A stretch of 64,000 nt of DNA from Eucalyptus grandis (lineage: Eukaryota > Streptophyta > Magnoliopsida > Myrtales > Myrtaceae). The notes below the pieces were generated by a model that saw nothing but the letters and a program-made list of their open reading frames with translations, searched no databases and was not told the origin of the DNA. Below, piece by piece: positions 35,512 to 47,400 of the stretch. Each line of letters opens with the position of its first letter. Within the stretch, counting starts at the first letter, position 1. The position numbers and the translations under genes were made by a program. The stretch lies in contig NC_052614.1 in NCBI RefSeq assembly GCF_016545825.1, positions 21,408,559 through 21,472,558 of the forward strand, read 5' to 3'.

Positions 35512-38082
35512 GCGCGTTTTTATTTTTTATTTTCTAAAAGAAATTGTAGTTAATCAATTTTGACTCTATCACAGGAAAGGAGGGAACTTGAGAAAGGAAG
35601 ATGATAAAGATTGAAGATAGCGGAATCTTGCTAACATGAGAGCATCGATTGTAAATGCAAATGCATCGTGTGGAGATGTTCACAAAGAGGTGCATTTACC
35701 AGAATTTTATATTTTATTATTTCATGTAGTCATCTGTTCCACGTGAGGCGGTCTAGCCAAAGACAATATCAAACGTCTGTATCAAATTGCTTGTTTGAAC
35801 TTCTCAAGGTGATGTATGATAATAACATTCCAATGCCAGGTTAAAGCTTGACTACAAAGTCTACCGAATGAAGACAGCATCGATTATTGTCGGGAACAAC
35901 CTGACAATTGATGGGCATTAGACTGTTTTTTTTATGTTTTCAATGATCAAACCTCCGCCAAGGAAATGTTAAAAAAAGCAGACCAAATTCTCATTTTTAT
36001 AAAGCGCTTTGGTTAGGTCTGCAGATGTTATTATACTTTTGCTGTCCCTTATATTTGTCATTGATGTTTGTGTTGCTATTGGGTGACAATTTCCTAGAAA
36101 TATGAGCATCGTCATCGATGATCGATGCTTGATTAACTGGGAATGGTTGTGTGGTTTTCACACGGAAGATGGTGAAGCTTTTGTTCGACTTTGTGTGGAG
36201 GCATCTTTGCCATCTCTTTCTATGCCAACTATGTATAGTCGTGGTCCGGTGAAGCAAGACCGTCCGCACGGCGACCCCAAGATCCGGCGAGGCCCGCTCG
36301 AGCAGGAGAAATAAACTTCTAAAGAATACCAATTTATTTATAGTTTTCTTTGGATAACAAGCAGAGATCTAGTTTTCCAAGAAGTTCTTGTCATATGCCC
36401 CCATTGCATTGCTTTTCAAACAAGTATATAGTTTAGTGATGTTTCCATTATTTCTAGATGGCCTCCAAAGTCATGGAAATCATAGTAAACCATACCATGA
36501 TTAAAGATTTCAGCTCCTTGGTACAACCTAATTAAGTATTAGCCGAAGTTGAACTCTAAGGACAATTAGATTACTTATTTGATCTAATAACGATCGATAT
36601 ATAAGGTTATTGAGTAACATAAAAAGTTAAGTAGGGCTGAACACGCATGTTGTTGTTTTGGGGGGGAAGAGATCTGCTCCCGATTGGTCATAGGTGTCTG
36701 TTGAGGGCGGTGGACATTGGCAAAAATTGCTGCAGGTGATGGCATGCCGCTCGGGTGGAGGGAGAGCGAAGGGTTGCCATGTTGATGTGTTAAACACCAA
36801 TTGAAATTCGCACGTGGCTCAATTTTAATGAAAGGTCTACCTAAAATTGAGTAAGCTCAGACCTATCCAACTTTTGCTACTGATAAAGTGAGATATAGTT
36901 GTAAACCAACCTTACCATATTCACATGCCAACAAAGCGGCCAAAGCTATCACACTAGGCCATGTCGTATCACCAATGGAAACTTTTCCATGAATAATTAA
37001 AATCATGTTAGTTGTAAGTAAATGTAATTTCTTTAATGCATTCGATAAGCAAAATCAAGATTCAGTAATATCGATGCAATTTATTTTAAATTACCCAGCT
37101 TCTTGGGTTTTAGCTCATCTTTTCTTCTTTTTTTGTGAAAAAGAACCCATGTTTTGATGTAAGATTGCGACAAACCCATATGTTTAAATCCTTGTCTATG
37201 TTTGGATAATTACAAGGAAGGTACCAAGGGAGAAAATGATATGACTATGAGACAAGAAGAAGAGATAAAACAAAGTAAATCCGGAAAACTTATCCGTAAG
37301 GTGTCTAGCATGTTGTGTTAAAACTGAGGTTCACCTTGACACATTGCGTCTTATTCATAGCTGTCTCTGTTCGTTCAGTAACTGCATTGAAACCTCCGAA
37401 ACTTTTCCAAATTGAAGAAAATGTAAGTCCACGTCAGTTGAACGTGACTGATAGTAACGAGAAAAAGAAAAATCATAGAAAATGAATGTCTGTTGTACAG
37501 ATGTTCCGTCACACAAGATGGATGCTGCAAGGAAATTATGATAGGAATAACAACTGTAATAAGTCTATACTCATCCAATGGAAGAAGCAAAGGCCTTAGA
37601 AAGCGAAAGAGGAGTCCTAGCCTGAGCAGTTTGTGAAGTGTGATCGATCATGGGATTAAAGCTGCAAAAAATTTATCGACCAGAAACTGGAATCACGCTG
37701 CATGGATATTGATACACTGATTGATGTGAGTTGGTCACCCTTGTTAATGTAAACAGCGTTTTCATTCCCAACGTTCATCGGTTTGACGTTATCGCGAGAG
37801 TAAAATCACACCAAGTTGATATTGAGAGAGCTTTTCATTTCAGAAAATATAAAGTAGCATCACTTTGCCATTCATCTACAGTTCAAGCAATGCCATGTTG
37901 TCAGTCTGTTCCCCAGACAAAAACACACGCTCTACCTACACTGTCCATGTATCTATGAAACACCAACTTGTTTCTTGCCATTTGGGGTCTTCGCTATCTG
38001 TTTTTCTGATTGCTATACTTACTAATGCTTAACTCTCTTTGCTAAACATCGGACATTTGCCATACACGGCGGTAACAAGTCC
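35510..38082. other. Intergenic: duplicated upstream region of copy B, then unique DNA
   Basis: Up to about 37215 this is the partner of the copy A upstream region. From there to 38082 there is AT-rich DNA without a recognisable gene. Small frames such as 36102-36314 are part of the duplicated sequence and are broken in the other copy. Confidence 0.6.
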
Positions 38083-38389
38083 TTAGTAGTACACTATAAC
38101 TGAACCCTCTGAATGACCTTTGACAATGAGCGAACTTAATGTAACTGACGATCGAATCCAGTCTCCCAACTTCAGATCCGCTACACTGTTGACATGCCAG
38201 ATTAAAGTTTCACAATGATTCTCTCTTTGCCGCAGCAATGCACAGGAATTTTTGATACCATCACCTGCCAAAGAAAAAATTGACATAGCTATATCAATGT
38301 ACCTTAGAGTAATTTGACATGTCAGTATCCAGCATTGAGAAACCAATGGATGGATTATAATTCTACCTCATCAGGATCGGAAGGAATGA
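38083..38389 (-). other. Probable 3' untranslated region of EMF1
   Basis: Directly follows the EMF1 stop codon. The small minus-strand frame here has no recognisable domain and is probably not translated. Confidence 0.45.
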
Positions 38390-41300
38390 TCATGGACCTA
38401 AACTCAGCACCGACTTGATCCAGTGAGCTTTTTGCTTCTTCTGGTGATTGCGGTCAAAATTAATTTCGCCTGGTGAATTCTGAAAGGGATATCTCTTCTC
38501 AAATTTTAGGTCCCTCCGTCCGATCATATACCTATTTCCTGCTTCTGGCACGGTAAAATCAGCCGGATTTTTGTTAACTGTACATACTTGAACCTCAGAG
38601 TCCTTCTGTGAAGGATGCAGGGTTCCTTTTCTGTCTTGCGTCCCCAATTTGTCCTTCCCTGAACTTTCTGCATTCAAGTGCAGAGGGAAGGCCACATTAT
38701 TTGGAGCATCTACGAAGTTTCTAAGCCCATCAAGGTTTGGATTCGATCCATGATTTGTGACCAAATTACCACCAGGGAATATGCATTTTTGTGATCTGTA
38801 ATTGTATGCTTCATTTGATGTGGCTATTTCAGGGCACTTTTCTTCCCTTTCTTGTGCATCTTCAGTGATTCCTGAGCCGCAACCTCAGTGGCCCCCATGA
38901 AATTTCTATCAGGCTGAGATAAAGGAGTGGGCTCATCAATGGTTGGAACTGCAGAAACATGCTCACTGAGGGTACCTTTAGCCCAATAATCAGATGATGG
39001 ATGCATCCTGTTAGAAGGCTGCTTGTATGACTGAAAGTCCAACTCGACAATCTCCTTAGAGTGATACTTACGAGAAAAGGAGGGTAGTTGATGCTGTTCA
39101 GTATTTCCATCCAAATTGACTGTGTGTGTTCCTGCATTCATGAGGCTGAGTAAATGCATTGCTGAAATCGTCTCACTGGAACACAGCGCCGTAGGTCCTG
39201 ACAGATTTTGGGGGTCCATCCCGCTCTGTCTATTGTGCTGTGTTTGTTCTGCATTAATGTTGGAAGAATTATTCCTATGCTTGTCAAAGCCAATACCTTT
39301 CACTCCCAAATGCCTCGAGCTATGACCCCCCTTAGCATCTAAAACTGGCAGGGTCCTAGAACCATGCAGAAACTCATCTGACCTAGTAGGCAAAGTCAAC
39401 TTCTTCGGTGGAATGTCATAAGAAAAGGGCATGCAATTTGGTGTTGCGGCTGATAGATGTGCCACTCCTCGATTGTGCAGGGGAACAGAATTGCAAACTC
39501 CATTAACTGAGACTGAAGATTTGTCACTACCAGACACGAGGCCCACACCCACCATACGCTTGTTTCGTCTGCAGTAGGGACTGCTAATATGCCCACCGGA
39601 ACCCGATAAAGAAAATGCAACCCCACCGGATGGCTGCTCCGTGAACTGGAGGATTCCACCAAGCCCAGTAGGTGGGCAACTTTTCTCCATTTGATTCACG
39701 TTGGAACAAATCGTATTGGGCAGAGAAGAACCAGCAACAGATGTCTGCTTGGTGGGTATATGATCCTCGCTCATGTTATGCCTGTGATTTCTAGCCTTTT
39801 TAGGGTGAGGTTTCTGTTTATGGTTCAACAGTAAACTCCAGTCCCTCTTTCGAAGTCCTTTGGTAATATTGACACTTTGAGAAGCACCTGATCCAATGGT
39901 CGTTTCCAGTGGTTGTTCAGCATTTTCAGCATCGGGAAGGAATCTTTCGTACTGATTCTTTGCCATGAGCTCAACAATTTCCATCGGTATGTCATCTAAA
40001 GTTCCTTGTTCAGATGATTTCTCAGCTTCGCAATCAAAGTGATGGTTTGTAAATGTGCACTGTGTCTGAGAACAAAAGGTCTTCCTGCTGTTACTTGTAC
40101 ATGAGATATCCTACAGAGAATGAAGAACGAACAATCATTTTCATGAGGATGCTACAGAAAGAACTTGCGTTATGCCAATCCCAACCTTGAAGATGAACGG
40201 GAAAGCAGAAGGACAATTCAAGGTCAACAAATTCCATCACCTTCTGACATAGAAGCCATACACTACTTGTACTGCATGACTCGATATTTGGGAAACGGGA
40301 ATATTTCCTTGTATGAGCTCAAGCAAAGAGCAAAGAGAAAAAGAAATGAATCTGAACACTACCCTTATAATTATTAATCAGTCATGAGGTGGTTAATGCA
40401 AGTCCAGCCAGTTAGAGAATGTAAGTTGCACAGTAATTTTTCAATATTAGCTTTAGAAAAGATTGAAGGACTCTATGGAAAAGTTGAAGAAAGTTATACT
40501 AAACAATGTATGAGATAAATTTCATGTATGCAGAAAAAGTGTCAACAACTACTAAATAATTTTCCACCTCCCCACTGAAGGCGTCAATTCCCTCAACTGT
40601 AAAAGAACAAGAACTCAAAGAAAACTTTATATATTGCAGTAGAGTAAAGCCCATACCATTCGCGGCATTCGGCAACAAGTGCTGCTATCAAGATTTAACT
40701 GGTTCTTTTGCTTGTCACTAAGAAGAGGCGTCCCATTTGTAGCTTTTTTGCTGTTGTTATCAGTAAGTATTCCCTTTGCAACATCTACTTCACAAGTATA
40801 AGTAATATTTGATGCTGCATATCTGAATTTAGATTTTTCCTCACAATGTGGCCCTTTTAGGAGTTGCCTCATCCTTAGAAGATGAAGAAGCTTGCCCGAA
40901 CACAACTTTGAGAGGACGATTCCTCTTGACATCAGGCACGACTGAATGGCTGTTGAGAGATAGAACAAACCCACCTTCTACAGAAGCATCTTCAGCTGGT
41001 TGTAAGTGTACAGCAGGAGGACAGAGGCCAGTTGTTTCAGCATCTGTCCTAGTAATTGGACATTGTCTTTTTGAGCTTTTACTCAAACCAATCAGAGAGA
41101 GCTTTTCGTTGTTTGTGGTGATGGGTGTATAACGACCCAATTTGAGACATGACTTGTGAGTAGAACTGGCTGGACCTGCTTTGATTTTGTCCTGAACACT
41201 TTTGGATACATTTTCTCCGGAGGGTGCTTGGGACAAATCTTCGATCGCTAGGTTTCTCTTCATTTTCTTCTCAGGAAACTTCAAACTACCGTTCTTAGTC

Positions 41301-43356
41301 TGATTATTGATAGCAATCCTGGGAACCATCTTAGCATTTGCTCTGTCCTTTGATTCAGGATGCAAAGCACATTGGCATCTTTGACACTTCCACTGCCATT
41401 TAGTGAATCATTGTTTTCCCTACTTGCAGTCATTAGCTCCGTGGCTGTTCCTTCTTCGTCTGAAGTTAACTTCCTTTTCTCTTTGATCCCGAAACCTACT
41501 TTTCACAAGTTCTGTGAAAACTGCCTGACCTTGCACAACACTGTTTGTCTTATCCAAAGGTTCAGATATTGCATTCCTAGGAGGATAATCTGTTCCAATG
41601 TGATCAGTGGTTGAATTTTTGCTTTCTTTCAGTAATTCGGTGATCAGGCGTGTCTTTCTGGTTCTTCTACGAAATAGACCATGACATTTATCCCGATTTT
41701 GATTGTGAGAACAATCTTTGAGCCCTATATCTGCACTTTCAGATAATGAGTCGTTGCACTCATCCAATCCCAGGGAGGGATTTCCGTTTCATGATCTGTG
41801 AGATAATGAGGCATCTGATCATCCCAACTAACTGTTCTTGATGTCTCTTCATGGTCCTCAGTCACCTTCCCCTCCTGATCATCGCCAGAAGCTTGTTTTC
41901 CCGGTTGAAGGTTTTCCAAAATATTTCGAGCTTCTTGACTTCCATCTTGCTGACATGAATCAGGAGAGCCATTGCATTCTGTATAGTTGTAAACTATTTC
42001 AGAAACCAAAAGAGTCACTATGTCAATAAAAGGTTCAACTTTTTAACAACACTGAAATTGATTATCCTGCAAATTAAAATTATTATCAGTCGTGTCATTT
42101 ACCTTGGTCATCTTTTTACACTTTCATGGTCCTGACATTGATCAACTTCTGGTGCAGCAGCGCTTGGTCCAGTAAATTCTACACATTCCAGACTTTTTGT
42201 TACCTTCAAAGCCGTCTTTTTCATGTCCTAGAGGTAGAAAATCTTAGTCCATCTCTTGGAATAAATTATCAGGATCTAGACACAGCAATTACATAAACAT
42301 ACCTCTTCTGAAAGCATCAATTTCGTCATCTGTTTGGCCATTTTTGTCAGCAACCAATGAAGCACAACAGTCACTCTTAGTTAGGAAAGTAGAAGTATCA
42401 GGAATAGCTTCTCTATTCTCAGTAACTTCGAGCTTCAAGGTCTCCTGAAAATCCACTACAGGATTTGATGGTTCAGAGGTGCTCCACATCTGGGAACAAG
42501 GGCCATCAAACAGGCATCTTTTACTGCAGCACTTAACAACAGTGCCAGTTTCCTTTCTACCAGCTTCAGTGTTGAGACAATTCAGACACTGCCACGATTG
42601 AGAATTTTGAAGAGGTTGTGGAAGAGGCTTGCAAGCTTGCTCATTTATGGCATTAATGTGACCATCTGATGTAAATGGCCTGCAAATCTTCTCGTCTTTT
42701 CTTCTCATTTCAGATACATATTCACTGGACAAGCAAAGATGAAAATTAGTTATGGTAGATAAAAAAATGAGTTTTATCAGATAAATATACTTATGTATAT
42801 ATGTTTACTGTACTTCCACATTGACAGAATTGACCTTTCAACAGTTATTACGACTTTCCTAGGTGGAACTTCAGTGGGAGAAAGTAAATGTCATATATCA
42901 ATGCAATGGGCAGATAATACAGTGCTTCTATAGGTTATAGAAGAAGAAAGATGAGTAGGTCCACATTATTCTTCAAGAGCAAGGACAAGCAACTAAGCTA
43001 GCATAAGAGACAGTGAAAACAGTAACTAGCTAACATATGCTGATGGTTTAGTGAAAAAAGAATTAATTGTTAACACATGAAATCTTAATCATTTAGCTGC
43101 TGAATGCATCCACAAGCACAATTTCAGAAGAATGCGATAATACGTGATCCAAAAGGAATGAAGAGAATTATCCAATTGGCTACAGCATCTACATAAGTTA
43201 CAAGTCAGTCTTGGAAGAATGTAAATCTTACCGTATAGAGAAGCGCTCGCACTTTCCATTATAATCTCTATCGATGGCACTGGAAAGATCTATACATATA
43301 GACTCAATTGGGATAAATGATCTCCTCGGTTGAGAGGCATCTAAACTCTTCTCCAT
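38390..43356 (-). CDS. EMF1: EMBRYONIC FLOWER 1 homologue (plant Polycomb protein), with frame breaks
   Basis: EMF1 is a plant-specific nuclear protein that works with Polycomb complexes to keep flower genes silent through H3K27me3 chromatin. Exon 1 (43356-43232) starts MEKSLDASQPRRSF and has the family block IPIESICIDLSSAIDRDYNG and KCERFSIR. Exon 2 (42724-42303) continues EYVSEMRRKDEKICRPF. Later exons lie at about 42227-42103, 41993-40657, 40596-40568 and 40110-38390. The last one carries DDIPMEIVELMAKNQYER, the best-known EMF1 motif, and the C-terminal VCTVNKNPADFTVPEAGN with YMIGRRDLKFEKRYPF. Basic, Ser-rich, largely disordered character fits the family. Frame changes of one base occur near 41745, 41495, 41370, 40865 and 38840, and the exon 2-3 and exon 4-5 joins are also out of phase. 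Both insertions and deletions are implied, mostly in A- or G-rich runs, so either the assembly has errors or the gene is newly decayed. Confidence 0.85.
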
Positions 43357-44403
43357 CTTAAATAAATTCGCGCCTAAGCATGCAGATATAAGCTTTCTTA
43401 GGAAACTAAATAAACGTCATTATATATATGGAAAACGATCCAGAAATAAAATGAACTTATATCACATAACAGAAAAGCATGTATACCGTTTAGACTATAT
43501 ATCGCACAACCTTCCCATTGCTCTTCAAAGGTTAACAAAACTCAAAACCCTAGTTGGCCATTGAACAATAGCTTTAGATAGGTTACAGCATTACCCTTGT
43601 AGCCACCAAAAACATTAAAGCATACAGGATCAGCACTCATTTATGTTGCAAATAGATAACCAAAACACCCATAAGACAAATAAAGATTAGGGTTTTGCTT
43701 TGGAATGAAAAGCCCAACCCCACAAATAGGAAAGTCATCGACAGTGAATTAAAACTCAAGATCCATGACTACAACCACAACCTCCAGCTCCAACATCCAT
43801 AAAAACATCGAAACACATCTGATAATCAAGAGTATAAATCAACACATGAGATTCGAATTAGGGTTTACTGAATAACCACCAGCAACATAAAAAAGAAGAA
43901 CTAACCTCACAAAAATCACTCAAACAGCAAAACGGCACATAAAATAATGGGAAAGAGACAAGCTAGATAAGCGATGAAGCAATACCCAGATGCAGAAATT
44001 CAAAGTAAAGCTCATATCTGTGCCAAGAAAACAGCGAAGCATTCATTATTCGCCTAAAATTAAGCAACCCTCAAGCTGATTCAACATGGGTATATCAAGA
44101 AAACACAAACCCCCGGAACAAGTACGAAACAGGAGGAAACATTTCAATTCAGAGAGACCAAATCTATCTGGGTACCGAATCGGTGGATGTCGCGTCCAGT
44201 TCACACAGACTCCTCACGGCTTCTTGATAAGGTGGTATCGAATGATAGAGAACCCGCAGGCGACGACGGAAACGACAGCTCCCGAGAGAGATCTGAAGCT
44301 GGCATCGCAGAATTTGAGTGCGCAAGGTGGAGAAACCCTAGCTTGCAAGGCGAGAGAGGTTCTCGATTCTTGAGGGTGCGGGTGAGGGTGAGGGTGAGCG
44401 AGC

Positions 44404-44438
<35 letters not shown>

Positions 44439-44450
44439 CTCTTAATGCCT
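43357..44450 (-). promoter_or_regulatory. EMF1 leader, possible 5' UTR intron and promoter
   Basis: Upstream (minus strand) of the EMF1 ATG there is no coding sequence for about 1 kb. The most likely leader exon lies near 44100-44400, where GC content rises, with an intron between it and the ATG, as is usual for EMF1 genes (inference). GA/TC repeats and GGGTGAGGGTGAG repeats mark the promoter side. I see no certain TATA box. Confidence 0.4.
44404..44438. repeat. (GA)n microsatellite at the EMF1 promoter
   Basis: GA repeat with one AAAG interruption, next to a GGGTGA repeat (44375-44399). On the EMF1 strand it reads as a CT-rich leader or promoter stretch. GA repeats are known binding sites of plant BPC proteins. 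Confidence 0.95.
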
Positions 44451-47400
44451 TTTGTTGTATTTTCCTTGAAATGAGGTTGTCGTTGTATTAAAATTTGAAG
44501 TAACTCGACTTGACCATGGCAAAGAGTTAGGGGAACAAAAACAAAGCAAAAAGAAGCAACAGCTAGGCCACATATGAAATACCCATACATATGGATCACA
44601 CAACAGTGTGCAATATGCTTTTCTTTTCTATTTGAAGGTACTTTTCAAATATCTCTAATTGCTCAAACTCACTTGCTGAAGTCATACAAAAATAACCCCC
44701 CCCAAAAAAAAAAAACAATTTAAACTCTTTCTTTTTTCTCTACGTTCAATCATCTCCCGTGGGCTGCCGGTTGTTCTTACCTAGACGACGTTGCCTCGCA
44801 TTCTCCAGTATCATCGCCACTCGCCGTGTCATCCTCGTCATGCACGTTGCTATCTATCGCGGTCTGTCTCTCCTCGAGCTAGGTAACATAGCCCACGGCA
44901 GTTGTTGATGGCGTTGTGGGTCTCGGGCAACATTAAATCTAAGGTCACATAACACGTACCTTAAGTATATATGAATTGGTTTTTCTTTATTCGTGTACAA
45001 CTTTTGAAAAATAATTTGTTCCTCCAAACATCTACATATGTGACAAGGTATTTCTCATGTATGTATCTAAAGGTATCATAGCTTAGGATGTTTCCCAGTT
45101 CAAGACTTGAACCATGTAAAATAGAACTACTTGTCCTTGGAAGACTATATTATTATCCTCAAATTTGGAATTTATGTGGTGCCTAAGATACGTAGTTAGT
45201 TGTCCTTATGTCTAGGGAAGTCTGGTATTTATTATGGTATATCAATTTATGTCACAGAAATTGAACAATAACTTGTCAACTTATAACATTATAATGAATA
45301 CACATTGAAGAAGATAAGTCTCAAGAGATATTATATGTGCGTTGACACAGATTGACACACACATTAATGGGATAGGAGATTTGCTTCCCTTGTACCACAG
45401 AGGAAAGTATTTTTGTTTAGCGGTCGAGTGCTGGGTAACGCATATTGAAGATATAGAGTTGTAAGAATGTATATCCAAGGCATAGATTATTGCACACATT
45501 TAAGAAGGTGCCTTCTTTTCCTAATCATGATATATGATATGTCGAAGTTATGGATGTCGGCGATGGGCCATCTATTTTTTTCAACGTCATGAATTTGATT
45601 CACGTTGTGGGTGAAGTTTTGAACACTCACGCGATGTTACCTAGTTATGATATATCTCGTGTAGAGACACTTCAAAGTTGAAAGCATCTTGGTGAAGCCT
45701 TGGAGACGAAGCCGTCAATCTCGAACTTTTTTACATCACGAATGGTGAGGAGTAATTGTGACTCAAATCAAATATTTAGTAATGGGTTCGGGACTCTTAT
45801 GATAACGTAAGAAGATGTCGCTTAGCACTAATAGCTTCTCCCGATGCCTTTTACTTTTTAACGGAAGTGTTTTTATCCCCAACTTAGTTTTAATTAGTTT
45901 TAAATTTGATTTATTCCACTTTTAAAGTATTCCATGCAGTCAAGAGCTGCTGCAACTTCTTAAAAGCAGAATTTGTTCTTGTAAAACGTCTCCAGATCAC
46001 ACGGACTTTCCGTAAGGATAAAAGGGTGGGGAAGGGCAACGAGAAGGGCAACGAGGCAGCTATCCTTTCTATGTGTTATCGCAAGACTCTCACGTTCACA
46101 AAAAAAGAAGAAGATCGGTTTAAGCCATAGTTTCTCAATCGGCTAATAGGTGTACGAGCATAAAATCATAGCCCCACGAATGTGCTAGAAATCAAGAAGT
46201 CTCTCCACATTTGAAAGTAAATGCTTAAGGCGCAAGATGACTTGAGGTTCGCTCACAATATAGCTTGAACTTTTGAATTGTAAAGATAGTGTGATCCATT
46301 TCCAATGGATCTATCATGCTCCATGGTTCAATCACGCACATCACTTTAATCGAAGGAAAATTTGTATGGACCATTTAGGTACCTTGAGATACAAGCATGT
46401 TGGAAGAGACCCAATGACATATTCGCTCATGAAAATAATTTGGCAAATAACTGCTTTAACTTATGAAATTCATACGAGTTAGAGTTTTACAAATTTTTTA
46501 TACCACCCCAAATTTCACTTTCTACATATTTATGAAAAAGTATCTAAAAAAATTTCCTCCACCTTGAAGAAAATCATACTGTGAATAACTCGAGACGATT
46601 CAAACTATTTAATCTACTCATTTTTGGTGATGATCCAATCTAAAGAATTTGCAATTGTGAAAAATGCTGTAAAACACCTTCTTTACGTGCAATAATTTTC
46701 TAGATCTCACGTTTCCTTAACAAAAAGGACTTGAACTTAGAATTAATCTTTGATAAGTTGATGCGCATAGCCTTTTTCAAACGCACATCTAGCCTTGGTA
46801 TAAGTGAATATTCGAGTCCGTATATTAGATAAAATGATATCTCGAAAATATATTACACGGTCCAAAATCATACGAGCATCATGCACGCACTGTCCTGATC
46901 GTCATGGGGCGGTTCCCCTTTCGCCACGCGACACGTGTCGAGGCCTAGTTAGTTGGTCGGAAGATGCCTCCGCATGAAAACGGCTCGTGATTGAGCGTGC
47001 AGTGCACGCTCCTCGTGAGAGGGTGGGGTGGGTTAACCTTAAAAGAAACGCAAAGGTTTCTTCTGGTTTCTGGCCACTAAAAAAATTGAAGTGGGCGTGT
47101 CGCGCTAGCACCCATTTGCCTGTTGCCCACTAAGGAGTTGCTAGGGTTTCTTCGCGTTGCTGGTCACTTCACCAAAAAAAAAAAAAGAAAGAAGAGGAAA
47201 ATAACAATACAGAAGGAAAACCCAGCATTAAAGAAAAGCCAAAAAAAAAAAAAAAGAGAAAAAATCTCCTAGATAGGAGGCGGAGCAGCCCCACATCACT
47301 AGCGAGGGCCGACGATCCTCATCTAGCCATAGGGAGGGTGGCAAGCCTGTTATGGTGGTGCCAAGGGATGGCCACACCATCCCATGAGGGCCTGAAAATG

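Noticed and set aside
44086..44474. Plus-strand open frame at the EMF1 5' side
   Set aside because: No domain; overlaps the leader or promoter of EMF1 and runs into the GA repeat.
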